A DNA stretch of 64,000 nt from Rosa chinensis (GCF_002994745.2 NC_037092.1:18219501-18283500); one strand, 5' to 3'. Shown: positions 47,603 to 59,759, counted from the stretch's first letter. A program made the numbers and translations. The notes: generated by a model not told the origin, from the sequence alone.

Positions 47603-47786
47603 ACTAATTGAAACCTACATGCAGCTAATTACAGTGCAACTTATGTATTATCTACACATGCAAAATGTTAGTAATTTTGATAAGCAAGTGTATGAATGAT
47701 CTTGAATAAATTAATACATTAAGTTGCCTTCGGCTTCCCCTTATCGGTATTTTTTATGGAAGTTTTCGACGGCTTATGCGTGTCCT

Positions 47787-50646
47787 ATTTTTTTTTTGAA
47801 TAAAGAGTTGGTGCGGCTGCCCTCAAATCTTTGTTAATGAAATTGTCGACATTAAGCCTAAACTCCTTATTACAATAAGTATATAGAGAACGTCTTGAAA
47901 TGATATTAGAAGTCTCTAGCAAATATATGTATTCAACCAGACACTAACTAGCAAAAAGTGCTCTAATGACTACTCCATTTGCTTTGATGAAGTGGTGACA
48001 CAACGGAAAGTTAACTCGATTATAACGAAGCATAATTACCAAAAGCACAGCTTTCATATTATGTTGCCACCCGCCCAAGGATAAATCCCACTACTAGAAA
48101 ACCCCCCCCAATGCACACATATGACATTCACACGGATATTCACACAGATAAGATTTTGTATGAGTAAACCGGCAATATACACAGATTTTTGTATGAAAAC
48201 AACATTCACACAGAGATCCGTGTGAAATATATTCTAAAAGTGGGGCTGCAAAAATTCACACACAGACTTCCGTATGAATTATGATAATACACAGATTTCT
48301 GTGTGCATACGTGGCAGAAACTCACACAGATGTCCGTGTAAAAATTTAATTCATCTACTTCTTTAGATTTTCCATAGGTATCAAAATTTATTATTTAATT
48401 GTATACACGGACATCCGTGTGAATGTTTATTTTAAAATAAAACAAAAGTAAATAAATTTAATAAACTTATTATATTTAGGAATTATCTCTGGGAAACATT
48501 TTGTTTCACACAGATATCTGTGTGAAGCTTTTTTGATAAGTCCAATGTCCTCTTCATTAATTATCTCAAACACAGATCCCTCTCTCTTCGAAGTTCTCTC
48601 TCAAAATCCATCTCTTCTAATCTCTCTCTCTTTGACTAATCTGGCATTGGAGGGAGCAATCCAAGCCCAGAAGCCGCTTCCGGTTCCACCACCGCCGATG
48701 AGGAAGCTGCTCCTCCCGCCGACGTTGCTACCCTCTGCGAACACGATTCATTGCCGACTAGATTTATGGCTTCTTCTTCACAATCGCGATTTGGGTTCTC
48801 AGTTCATTAACTGAAACTGAAACCCTTTTGCTCCAATTTGCTTTTCTATCGCCGATTACAAAGCTCATATATGTTTTTCAAGATGTCAAATCCCCAAGTA
48901 AGGCATGGGTATTTCAATTTCCTCTCTTTACAATTTCTCGTAGATCTATCTAATTTTGCTGGTTTTAATATGATCTCTCGACCCATTTCTCTTCCAATAT
49001 CCTCCAATTTGGATTCAAATCAGTATGGGTCTTCCACCTCAAGCCATAACCCTTTGGATCCAACACTTCGAACTTGCGACAGGCTTGGCAATAGAGTTTT
49101 CTAGGTTCTGTGGCTGCCTTAAGATAGAAGAAGTGGTGTTGGGATGCTTATAGCCCTCCAGAGCCTTCATATTGTAGATCTGAGTAACTCAGCTATCTCT
49201 TTCTATGTGAATTTACATGGATAATAGCTTTCAGTTCCTGCTTGCTACGCAAATTTTAAATTTATGATTTTTGATCTATGTCTTCCTCCTTACTGCAGCG
49301 AAAATTTGTGTAAATGGTGAGAAGCAGGAGTAGTGGCTAGTGGCTTATATTGAATGGTCGCAGCTCAGATGAATGGATTGGGTAGCGTTTATGAAGATAT
49401 GATATCCAGCAGCACAAGTTGTAATTGAACTCTTCTTGCCCCATGGATTGGTGGTATTGATACGGTGCTATTGGGGATGAAAAAGACAAAAACTTGAGGG
49501 ACCAAAAAATAAATATGTAAATAATTTAATAAAGTTTAATAAATATATTTCGTACACACAGATTATTTTTTTAATTTTTGTGCAATAATTGATAGAGTTG
49601 TGATTTAAGTGGGACCCACTGAATATATTCACACGGACAGATAACTCCGTGTGTAAGTAGCATTAGCAATGCCAGTAATACGTACAGATATATAATCCGT
49701 CACTGTACCGTGTGTATTGGCCTATTCACACGGATTTCCGTGTGGAATACTATGATTTCACATGGATTCTCATCCGTATGCACTGGGGGGTTTTTCTAGT
49801 AGTGTCCGCCGCTGAAGGATAACTCTGACGACATTTACCCTCACCTTGTCACTAGAAGGTATCGACCATTTGACAAAGCAAAGAACTCGCCGACTACCTA
49901 GACCAGACAAGACACTTTGAGTGCACACACAGGCATGTAGTCTGAATAGTCCTACAAAACCTTTGTAGGAATTTATTGCTCGTCTAAGGCACAACTTAAT
50001 TAAAATATAACAATAAACAAAAACAACTAGAATAAATCAACAACAAAGTAAACCATAGCCAAACTTGGCCCAATCAGCAATGGGGTCGAACAGCCCGCTA
50101 GCCAAGCCCACAATCCCAACACGAAACCCATCACAGCAACATCTCTGACCCAATCACACCACCTCCAGACCACCACCACTCCTGACGGACAACCTCCATC
50201 GCCCCACCATCGTTGCCTCATAACCACGACCTCTGCCAAACAACCCATCCTCCATCCAAATCGCCCCTAAATTGAGTGCTCAACTCCCCAATGAACAAAG
50301 GAAACTAGGAGCCCTACTCTTCTGTCGTTGCACCACCACCATGCACCAGCAATCGCATCTAGATCCAAGCTCCCTTTATCACTGTTCGAATCAGAGTGGC
50401 CCCCGTGACCAAAATTAGATCAAACAAACTCATCCACCACACAGACCACCACCACTCACCGCTAGTCGCTGCTATTGTCCATGACACATGATTTCTAACA
50501 AGGGTCGACACACTAGCACTTCAAAGAGAATAGGAAAGACATGAGGCAGCTTGTCCGACGACAACACCGCAAAGACATATGGTCGGACAACACAAGAAAT
50601 CGTTAAAGAAACTCCTAGGCGCGTGAGGCAAGTTCTAGAGTTTTTA
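47787..50646 (-). mobile_element. Minus-strand polyA retroposon (copy 3), interrupted by a CACTA element
   Basis: Flanking repeats ATGCGTGTCCT (47776-47786) and ATGCGTGTCT (50647-50656) form a likely target duplication, with a poly-T run at the left as the reversed polyA tail. The body (about 1.14 kb without the CACTA) has no reverse transcriptase. The right part (49990-50640) is GC-rich, with many CACCACC phrases on the plus strand, and looks like the 5' region of a LINE. A non-autonomous or internally deleted LINE fits. Confidence 0.6.
48089..49804. mobile_element. Non-autonomous CACTA (En/Spm) element 1
   Basis: Ends are CACTACTAGAAAA...C-run and G-run...TTTTTCTAGTAGTG, with the 3-bp target TCC on both sides (48086-48088, 49805-49807). 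Both subterminal regions contain many direct and inverted copies of CACACGGATxxCCGTGTG-type motifs, the usual transposase-binding arrays. No transposase. A CT-rich then GC-richer core (48540-49330) carries a short open frame (48533-48814) not recognised; it may be a captured gene 5' end. Confidence 0.88.
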
Positions 50647-53227
50647 ATGCGTGTCTCCTTTTATCTCTTCTTATTTTAACTTTTTATGGGAGCCTTTGCC
50701 AGGAACATAGATTTGCAAATTTATTTCCATTTTTTATCCACACAAAAAATGGTGCATCCTTTTTTAACTTCTGTTTATTTATAAATGTTTTATAACGACA
50801 AACTTATTTTTTTATGGGAAGACTTTTCTGATAAATTGTTCGTCGATAAATTTTTCGTTCGAAAAAGTGTGTCCTATTTTATTTATCAAAACTTTAAAAG
50901 CTCATTGAATTGGGGCCTAATATAGGCTCAGGTCGTAGTCCACCTTGTTCTCAACACTGCAATTGTTCTTTGAATCACATGTCATCATGGAAAGAAGGTG
51001 CTTGTTGAATCATAATTCATATACATATTTGTACCCTAAAACATGAAAACTATTTGTTCTAAAGTCCAATTTAATGTTGACTAATCAAATTCCATTATTC
51101 CCCTAATCTGCTACTTTTGCTTAACTTTTGTGTTTATTTATATGTATTTATTACGTTTTCCTTATCATGCTAGGAAATGATGGAGAAACATGGAAATGAA
51201 CTAAAAAGTCAACCATAACACATTTTCCACTCCGGCTAGGAGAAAGCGAGCTAAACAAGAAACGAGGGGCGGCAGCCTAATCAAACGAACTCCAAATGAG
51301 TTGAAACTTTTCAGGTCCATTATAGACATCTTAAGGATCATTTATTATGAATAGTGAAAGAGCTATTTCTGAGTAGAAGGCCTTCAAAAGATCAGTCCAA
51401 ATTTCTGACTAAAAGAAAAAAATGCAATATAGGACCTGTACGGTTTCCGACAGCATTTTCGGAAAAATCAAGGTGAACTAAGCTCTGAAATTTTATCAAG
51501 ATGATCTACACTTATCATGAAATATTTGGTATCAAGAAGTCGAAGGCAAATTCTAAAGTCTCGATTGAGATTCAATTGAACGAAGCTTCAGAAGTAGAAA
51601 ACAAAGTCAAAACATGGCAGTTTGGCCTAGAACCTTCTTTGGGCGGATTTCTTGTGCATTTTTGGAAGGTCTATGATACTGAAATTATCAAGGATAGCTC
51701 TAGAAGAATACTACAAGACTATGACAAGATTAATCCAACATATTATCTTTTGGATAATAGGCATCCCTTGCACACTTTCTCTCTCATGCTTGTCATCTTG
51801 ACTTTGGTGACCCAAAACCACTCCAACATTCTTTATTTTTATGCTTTCCATGCATATTAAAGAGGTAGCTGCTCCTCTCTTTTCCCTTAGCCATATTTTT
51901 CTACCTTATTCTCTTTAATAGCTCATTATTACTTCCCTCTTTTTATTTCATCTCTTCCATATCCTTTTCCCTTGTTTTTAGGATCTATTACCACTCTCAT
52001 ACTCTACCTCTATGCTTCTTAAAATGCTTGAGCTGTTCCCTTTTGCTTCCTTTCATCATTTTACTCCTCTCTCTCTTCTCTATATAAGCATCCCTTCATT
52101 ACACTCTTAAGGCATCACCCATATTCCACCCCATTACATCTTCTTTCTCTCTTCATAAAACCTTCATATCCACCTCCCAAAATCCAAACCAATACTATTC
52201 ATACTACTCTCACTACTACAAAAAAGCCATCAGACGACAGTGGATTTCTGTTGTCTGATGACCAAGCTCACCATGGTCTAAGTGAGTGTTGTGTGATTGA
52301 AAAATCAGACAACGGTGATTTCACCAATGTGTGATAACAATTTGCTCAACAAAAAACATATTTCCGTTGTGTGAATTCTGTGCAGTCATGTGCCTGGCAT
52401 GGCATGTGAGGGGATGCCTTGGTACATTCAGACAACAGAGAGAAATTTTGCTGTTGTCTGAGATTCATAACACATAACAGATATAAGTCATTCTTTGTTG
52501 TCTGAGGTTCATAACACACAACAGATTTTACTTATTCTTTGTTGTCTGAGATTAATAACACACAACAGATATAACTCATTCTTTGTTATCTGAGATATGT
52601 AACACACAACCAAAGTAAAATTATCTCCCTTGTCTGTTGATCACTCAGACAACAGAGATGATTTATTTTTGTTGTGTGTTATGTATCTCACACAACAGAA
52701 TTTTGTTTTCTTTTGTTGTTGGTTGTTAGTTCACACAACAATTATATTTGCTTAGTTGTGGTGTGAATATCGTAATTAAATTGGCTAACAACCAATGACT
52801 GTTGTTGGAAAAGCCTTAATTTTGAACTCTTTTACAGTCATACAACACATTGTTTTGTATTGTGTTGTATGAATGGAACTTGGACAACAAGAAGAATATC
52901 CATATAAACGTTTCCAGAAATAATGCTCAATATATGTAATGCTCAATATATGACCATAGCAACAGTACTACAATCCTTATAATTCAAGCTGGGACAACAG
53001 AGATTGAGTCTATACTTGTAAAATGTTCTAGCTAGGAAGACCTAAACTACATAGATTACTGCTGCTTTCCTTTAATGCACCTTCATTTGTTCTTGTAGAA
53101 GCTCTCTTGTAGGCAAAGATGATAAGCAGTCTTTCGATCTCTTAAGCCATCGATCCTACACATGATGGACAAGGACCTTGCAGAAGCTCTAGTATTGACT
53201 CCATTTCTGCTCACCTAATGACCTTAC

Positions 53228-53318
53228 CCTTTGATCACATTCAAGACTCTGGCTGATTGAAACATTCTTCAACAAGTCCTAAATGCTCTGCCCATAGTGC
53301 CATTCTGTACCCATATAC
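53228..53318 (-). pseudogene. Captured phospholipase D exon fragment
   Basis: Read on the minus strand after an AG acceptor: VYGYRMALWAEHLGLVEEC, then FNQPES and, after a TGA and a one-base shift, LECDQRV before GGGTAAGG (donor). This is the C-terminal region of plant phospholipase D (GYRMSLWAEH...PES-ECV block), far downstream of the two HKD catalytic motifs, which are absent. It is one exon of about 91 bp inside CACTA element 2, broken by a stop. Family resemblance is strong; the subclass is not resolved. Confidence 0.75.
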
Positions 53319-53705
53319 CTGCAAGTCTGCAACCATCCAGATTATAGTAAATTTTTACATTAGTTTCTTGTGGCCATAAATTCAAAATGACCTGATTGCT
53401 TCCTGTTGTTGAAGGAGCTAGCAGACCTCATATTCCTTTTTTACTAATAGCTAGCAGCCAAAGCTTTCAACGAAATCAGTTAGTTGCACATCTTTGTTCT
53501 TCTTAGCGACTTGTTAGTCACACAGACAGAGATAAAAGCTATTAGGACATAGCATAACTGATTTTCTAACAAACTAACATTGTGCCATGACTTAATTCAT
53601 ATCACAAATCAAACGATGCTATCAGTAACTTGATATCCACTTGTTGTACTAATCATCAGTTGAACCATCACCTAAAAGCTAAGCAGTAAATAATAGATCC
53701 CTTAC

Positions 53706-54456
53706 ATGGTGCAAGTGGAGTAGCTTTTCATTTGTCAGTTTCTTCAGAGACAATGCAATCTCCATTGCTACATCAAAATGAGGACAGAATTAAAGCTCAA
53801 AAAACAGCGATAAACATATTATGTTATACTAAACTCTTGAAGATAATCAATGCCAGTAAATTATGTGGCATACCAAGTCTATAATCCATTCACACATTTA
53901 GTTGACATGTTCTATGATTCTATTCCTAAGTAGGTATCCAACTTTTTCTTCAAACCCATATAAATCAGATATGAGAACAATGAAAGATCTCATGCATTGC
54001 TCAAACATCACAAGTACATAATGTGAGCCCAATATAACTCACCATATAGAGCATCTCCCTTCTCAGCATGATCGAACTCTGAGAGAGGCATCAGTATTGA
54101 TTTCAATTTCACCCTTCCACCACGCTTATTCTGAAAGTTGCCAAAAGTTAAAATTCAGTTCAACAAATGAGAAATTGAACTTGAAGCTTACAGAGCATCA
54201 AAAACATATAGACTACTAGATAAATACCTGGTATTCCATCAATTTCTCAGCATGCTCCCCCTCCTCCTCACTTGGTTCCTTGAAAAATCTGATGCAACAA
54301 AACAATCAACATTGGAACTCATGGTAAACGAAAATGCTAAAAATAGTTCAGAGAGTTTCAAAGAATTTTTACTTGGCAAGACCCCTGAGTGCGACATTAT
54401 CCCTGTTGAAGTAGGCATACATGGCATGGTACACATAGGATACGTTGTACTCCACA
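53706..54456 (-). pseudogene. Captured ferritin gene fragment, four consecutive exons
   Basis: Exons on the minus strand are 54456-54373, 54288-54228, 54130-54043 and 53767-53706, joining in frame without stops at AG/GT sites. They encode [20 protein letters not shown], then [60 protein letters not shown] and IALSLKKLTNEKLLHLHH. This is the central part of plant ferritin, including EEEGEH ferroxidase-region residues. Ferritin stores iron in plastids as a 24-mer. The transit peptide, first helix start and the C-terminal exon are missing, so no functional subunit can be made. The introns are retained, which means the capture was at DNA level and not through mRNA. Confidence 0.85.
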
Positions 54457-55600
54457 CTAACATTCCACCAAAAAAACAAATCAAATTGTCAGCGAACAGA
54501 GCACAAATACAAATTTCAAATTTCATATTGACGCCGAATTTCATTACATTTAAACTTGTTAATGAAAAACCGAACAAGGCCTCAATTGCATTGCATGACT
54601 GCATCCATACACCAATACACACATTATTCAATCAAAATTATAGTGAAATGATTCACAGATAATGAAAAACACTAGAACATTGCCAAGTTCTCGCAAAGAT
54701 TCCAATATTTCAAAAGTGAAAAACATACTGATAAGTAAGGGCAAGTAAAAAAATGCTTAACATATAGTGCTTCACATATAATTGTCATATAGTGCTTAAC
54801 ATACAATTGTCATAGATTACCTTTACAGCATGCCTGCACAATTTTTGTAATATTGACTCCTTGGCAAAAATCTGATTGGGGTGCCAAATATCAACAAAAC
54901 CTGACAATGTTTGATATTTGGTTCAAGTGAAAATAACATAAATCGATATCAACCAACAGACTATGAGCAAAACCAAAACTTCAATACCATATTCAATAAA
55001 TCCAACACATCTAACAAATCTAAACTATCAATCAACAAATCTTTCATATCCAGGAATAAATCACAATACTAAATCACGAAGCATATAAACCACTCAATGT
55101 GTCTTTAATTACACTAGGCTACCAAAACAAAGAAATAAAAGACATGCTAAAAGCTACATTACCAAGATAATACTTCTGGTGAAAGTGAAAGCTATCAAGC
55201 AAAAGTTTGTAGTTATCAAGCAAAAGCTTGTAGTGATCAAAACAAAAGGTCAAAAGAAGTCGCTTGCTTGATCGAGATCATCAAAACTAACAGAATTCAT
55301 TCTTTGTAATAAATGCATTTTCTCAATGAAGCAGCTCATGAAATAGATGAGATGAGATTGGCATCTTGACTATTCCATTGTGATAATATATCTTAACAAC
55401 AAGAATGAGACTTGCTAATTCTATTTGGTAGACCAACCTCACAATTAATGCCATCTACATTTGTTACTAAGAGCAAGCAAATATGCAGGGGAAGAGTTCC
55501 AACTTTTGTGAACAAAACTAAGCACCACTTTGTACTACAACAAGCAAAAGACTACAAAACCAACACAGTTCATATTGATAATTATATCCCCTACACTCAC

Positions 55601-55724
55601 CAAAAGTAAAACCAAGTGTGCTAATAAGCGCCTTGTTGCAAATGACAATCGACACAGACAACACCATGGACAAACTTAAAGCCCCAATGGTTCCCATCTG
55701 GAACTTCTTCTGGCTCTCTCCCAT
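55601..55724 (-). pseudogene. Captured first exon of a nucleotide-sugar (UDP-xylose type) transporter
   Basis: Minus-strand ATG followed by MGESQKKFQMGTIGALSLSM and VLSVSIVICNKALISTLGFT, then a GTGAGT donor. This is the N-terminus and first membrane helix of the plant NST-KT/UXT family of Golgi nucleotide-sugar transporters, which exchange UDP-sugars for UMP. Only this exon is present; no continuation was found toward lower coordinates. Located inside CACTA element 2, same strand as the ferritin and phospholipase D fragments. Confidence 0.78.
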
Positions 55725-56551
55725 TTTCCCAAACTCTTCCTCTAGCTCTATTCCCCCTCCAAGAACCTTTATATCGATCTAGCATTTCGACAAACCACAA
55801 TAACATTTAAATTATGTCAAAACTTCCGGAGCAATGCACCAAATTAAGCATTGAATTCATACCTCATTGTCATCAATGTCTCAAAAATTTGAGTAATTTA
55901 TACGCAATGCACCAGCTCAACTGCAAACAAAACAAAACCAAAACATATAACAATTCAAAGCCAATGCAGCAGCCATTTCACAATTCCATAAACCCTAGAT
56001 CTACCATTTGGTGGAAAACACCGAATCACGAAGCAAAAGAGAGGAAGATAGAGGCTTACCGTACAAAGCTGCAATGCGGAAGCTGAAAAACTATATACGA
56101 TGGTGAAAGTGACTCTTTGGTTACACTTACTTCTGGTGAAAGTGAAAGCTATCAAGCAAAAGTTTACTGGTATGCATAATCAAGAACATAATAAGAAAAT
56201 CAAGGACCAACCGGAGCTCTAGAGACCACGGCCAATGAAGAAAATCAACCAAACAACAAGACGAATATAAATACCTCAGTAGGGAATGAGATCCGGCGGC
56301 TCGGTTCCGGTAGAGCCCGCGCTTCACTGCCATTGCCAATCGATACCTAGAATCCAATCAGCTTCAATAGAAAGGGGAAGAAAAAAAAAGGGATTCATTC
56401 CCTATTGGCTAGGGCGATGTGGTGGTCGAAGAATCAGAATCCATCAGCAAAGTAAAACATGAGAGAACCCAAGTGGAGGAGATGTGGGGATTTAGGTTGG
56501 TACATTGAGGAAGAAATTGGAGTGAACAAGATGGAAGACTGAGAGAAAGGT

Positions 56552-56559
<8 letters not shown>

Positions 56560-56585
<26 letters not shown>
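56560..56585. repeat. (GA)n microsatellite
   Basis: Perfect GAGAGA run within CACTA element 2, reading as CTCTCT on the strand of the captured fragments, as in many plant 5' UTRs. Confidence 0.85.
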
Positions 56586-56587
<2 letters not shown>

Positions 56588-56813
56588 GTTGTGCAGAAGT
56601 TGTCAAGGAATTTCTGGAACTTGGAGCGCTTTAGGGGGGAGGTTTCTTCACCTTCAATTGAGAGGTGACTCAAACACTCAAACCCATAACAATTTGAATA
56701 GATTCTCACCGTTTCCGACTAAAGGAAGCTCAGCCATCCAACCTAATTAAACGAAGAAATTAACTTCATAAGCAGAATCAAAATCATATTGGCTGAGATC
56801 GAGAAAGACTTAC

Positions 56814-56951
56814 AGAAGCTTTGACGGCAGAAGGGAGAGAGAGACGGTGAGGGAGGCGGAGAAAAACCAGGCTGTTGAGGACGGTGATAGCGAGAGAGAA
56901 GAGGGTGAAGGTGAGGAAGTGAAGGAAAAGGCTCCTATAGATTGAAGCCAT
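56814..56951 (-). pseudogene. Possible captured first exon, unidentified membrane protein
   Basis: Minus-strand ATG opens 46 codons, starting MASIYRSLFLHFLTFTLFSL, with a strong hydrophobic stretch (residues about 8-33) and a GTAAGT donor right after the frame. It looks like a signal anchor exon. I do not recognise the family. A second short minus-strand frame with a GTATTT donor (from about 56357) may be another fragment. Confidence 0.4.
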
Positions 56952-58799
56952 TAAAAAGGGATGGGTTTGTAAGAGATGGCATGGGTTTCTAGGTTTAAGG
57001 TCGAGAGAGAGCTCGGTGTCAAGTGTTGAGAGGGGGGGTATGTTTTTTTTCTTTTGGACACGATGTGGCAATTAAACCTAACTAAAAATTCTCCAAGTTA
57101 TTCACACAACAGAAATCTCACCAATTGTCGTCTGAGTGCAGCACTAAAAATCAAAATGTGAAATCATGGAGGGAAACATGGCGTCTTCAGCGTTTTGGCT
57201 CAAAATGTTGCCACCCAGTTCCATCTTCACACAATTGAAAATCTTAAATCTGTTGTACAATTACAACAGCTTGCAATAGGCCTATCTAGGAAGAGATTCA
57301 AGCAAGTTTCCTCAAATTTTGAATACTGGTTTTTCAATCACACAACAGAAATAGTATAACCCGTTGTCCTAGTAACCCAAATTTCAGTGTTTCAAGAGCC
57401 AACCAAGACTCCAAAGTTGAGGGAAATCTGCCGCTAAATTTTTTAAGACTCCGACGACAGACATTACTTAATTTCCGTTGTGTAATGTAGTTCTGATAAA
57501 CTTTGCTAGCATTCACACAACAGAATATAACAAGTATCGTTGTGCAATAAAGCTTACTTAAACACACAACAGATTATTTCTGTTCCGTTGTGTGATTAGT
57601 GTTGTGTGATTAACTTTTTGTAGTAATGTCTATCTCCTCCATCACCACCACCATTTCTTATCCTCTACCTCCATTAACACCACCACTATTACATCATTTC
57701 TCCACTCTCTTTTCTATCATCATTTTCTCCATCTACTCCACACCTATTCACATAATACATAACACAAGCTTCACTATCTTTTATCATCAAATCTTTCAAG
57801 AGCAAGAAGGAGAGGGAATCACCACCACCACCATCACCACCAAGACATGAGCTTGGGGACCATCAGACACACCACTAAGCCAACTCTATCCCTTTTACTC
57901 TAGATTATGTTTTGGTGTTTAATTTGATTATGAATTTAGTATAGTAATTATGAGTGAGTAGTACTTTGTTGGGGCTAGGGTTGAAAGCTCTATCCAAACT
58001 TGTACGAATTGATGTTTTAATTGACATTTGATGTTATTTGTGATTTTCATCTTTATATGCTAATTCAAGAAGTAAATGTATTCATTCAAACTTAACTACT
58101 TTGAATGCGTTGTGTTTGTCATCTCATGAAAAAAAATGTTTAGGGGGTAGTTAACCTTGAGCATTAATAGCATGATAGTATCATCTATGTGCGTATGAAG
58201 GTTGTGAGTTAAAATCACCTAGATCTAGGATTGGTTTGCTTGCATGATTATCTAAACTCAAAGCTTTATGCATCTAGGAACAATGAATTGAGACTTAACC
58301 GGTAATAGGATTTGTTCTTAGGTAGTTAATTCTAGACTTATTCAGTTGGAATTGATACCATTAAAGGAGTTTAAGCCTTTGTAGTCTTATCCGGATGCAA
58401 AGAGGGTAATTGGGAACTTAGAATAGCATCACTTGTATTTGAACTTCAATACTTGCAAGGGAGGTTAGTGGTAGGCAATCCAACCCCTAACTTCATCCAT
58501 TATATTACTAGTTTAGTTTAGTAGTTTAGTTTACATTTGCGCATTTATTTTAATTTGGTTCACCGCTCTATCCAACAAACAATTTCCCTACCACCGCAAT
58601 GCACATACTCACCATAAGCCTAAATTTCCTTGTGAATTTAGGCTTGTGATTGTACATTTGCATATTCTAGCTATCCTTAGTTTAACACCCTAGCTAGTGA
58701 AAAGAATCCAATCCTCATGGGTTCGACAACCTTTCTTAAATCCCTACATTATTACTTGTACCCCTTATACTTGAGGGTAGCTATTTGGCTAACAGTGCT

Positions 58800-59200
58800 C
58801 CAAATTGAAGGGGATGCCCAATACACGTTTTCAGCCTTAGAGGCAGCTCAAGATGACCTTAATCCTAATGGAGTTTTGGTGGAAGAAGCCAAGGTATTAC
58901 TAAGTTTTTTCATTTTGTTAGTTGGGGTATGTCCCTAAAGTTTGTAATAAAGCAGCACATTGTTGGACTAAGTCAGCAATTTTTCTACCTTTTCCAACTT
59001 ATTGATAGATAATGATACCGGATTGGCTCAATCACATCATTGTAGATGACTAACGTTACTGAGTGTTTGTGAGTTGTAAAATGAAGTGTGGTACTCTTCC
59101 CTACTAGTTTGTGGTGGGGTTTAATGAAGCCATTATATACTCCTTGATGTAAGTTTCTCAATTTATATATGAATTCTCGTTGATAAAAAAAAAAAAAAAA
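58800..59200 (+). pseudogene. LINE RNase H scrap with polyA tail
   Basis: Directly after the solo LTR the sequence encodes VLQIEGDAQYTFSALEAAQD and PNGVLVEEAKVLL, the acidic EGDA block of LINE-type RNase H. A 3' UTR (TGATGTAAGTTTCTCAATTT) and an A-run (59184-59200) follow. Counting across the LTR (target GTGCT included), the frame begins at about 50998. A heavily 5'-truncated LINE. Confidence 0.7.
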
Positions 59201-59649
59201 ATTATCATTTGTTAGAACTTGGAACCAGTTCTAATAATTAAATGCATTTAATTTAATGAGATTTTTTTTTTAATTGAAGGATTCATATGATTAAATGAGA
59301 TTGAGCAAATCTATCAAGGATTAATATGAGATTGAGCAATCTATAAAGGATTAAAAAAAATTAAATGGTTGATAACCGATGCCGCATATCTGAAAGAGTT
59401 CTCTAATTAATAAACTAATTATCTGTGATATTAAGCAAATCTATCAAGGATGTCAAAAGAAATTAATTAAAAGGCTGGTGATGGATGCAGCATATCTGAA
59501 AGAATTCTCTAATAGGCTAATTATGTATCTGAGATTAATTGAGCATCTAACTAACCGGATTCCCATAATTATATAAAATAACAAATCAACCTAAGCAGAT
59601 TTCTGAGAATTTTTTTATTTTTTATTACAGGCCTCATCAAAATCCAGAC

Positions 59650-59656
59650 TATAAAA
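59650..59656 (+). promoter_or_regulatory. TATA box of defensin gene 5
   Basis: ACTATAAAAGCAGGGTCTAG about 105 bp upstream of the ATG, same block as upstream of defensin 4. Confidence 0.6.
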
Positions 59657-59759
59657 GCAGGGTCTAGGATGTCAAGTATGCATATGTACGTGACTGGTAT
59701 AAGATAATAAAACTGAGTTCTGATCGAAGAGTACTAGTGTAGAAGGTAAAATTGAAGGC

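Larger units (their letters stand above)
52211..57628. mobile_element. CACTA (En/Spm) element 2, 5.4 kb, carrying host gene fragments
   Basis: Left end CACTACTACAAAAAAGCC, right end (reverse-complemented) CATTACTACAAAAAGTTAAT, so the right terminus has one changed base (CATTA). The target TCT is duplicated (52208-52210, 57629-57631). Subterminal arrays of CACACAACAGA/TCTGTTGTGTG-type motifs occupy about 52240-52870 and 57100-57610. No transposase frame is seen. The interior holds several minus-strand exons of unrelated host genes with splice sites preserved, listed separately, so this is a transduplicating non-autonomous CACTA. Confidence 0.88.
51003..58794 (+). repeat. Solo LTR, about 2.37 kb net, interrupted by a CACTA element
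   Basis: Begins TGTTGAATCA and ends TTTGGCTAACA, with the exact 5-bp duplication GTGCT at 50998-51002 and 58795-58799. The near-end phrase CAATCCTCATGGGTTCGACA is a common sequence in long plant LTR ends. The CACTA element 52211-57628 sits inside. The open frame 51501-51860 lies in the LTR and shows no protein family. The orientation is inferred from that near-end phrase. Confidence 0.65.

Noticed and set aside
51501..51860. 119-codon plus-strand frame
   Set aside because: It is internal to a solo LTR bounded by GTGCT copies and shows no known family; taken as LTR sequence.
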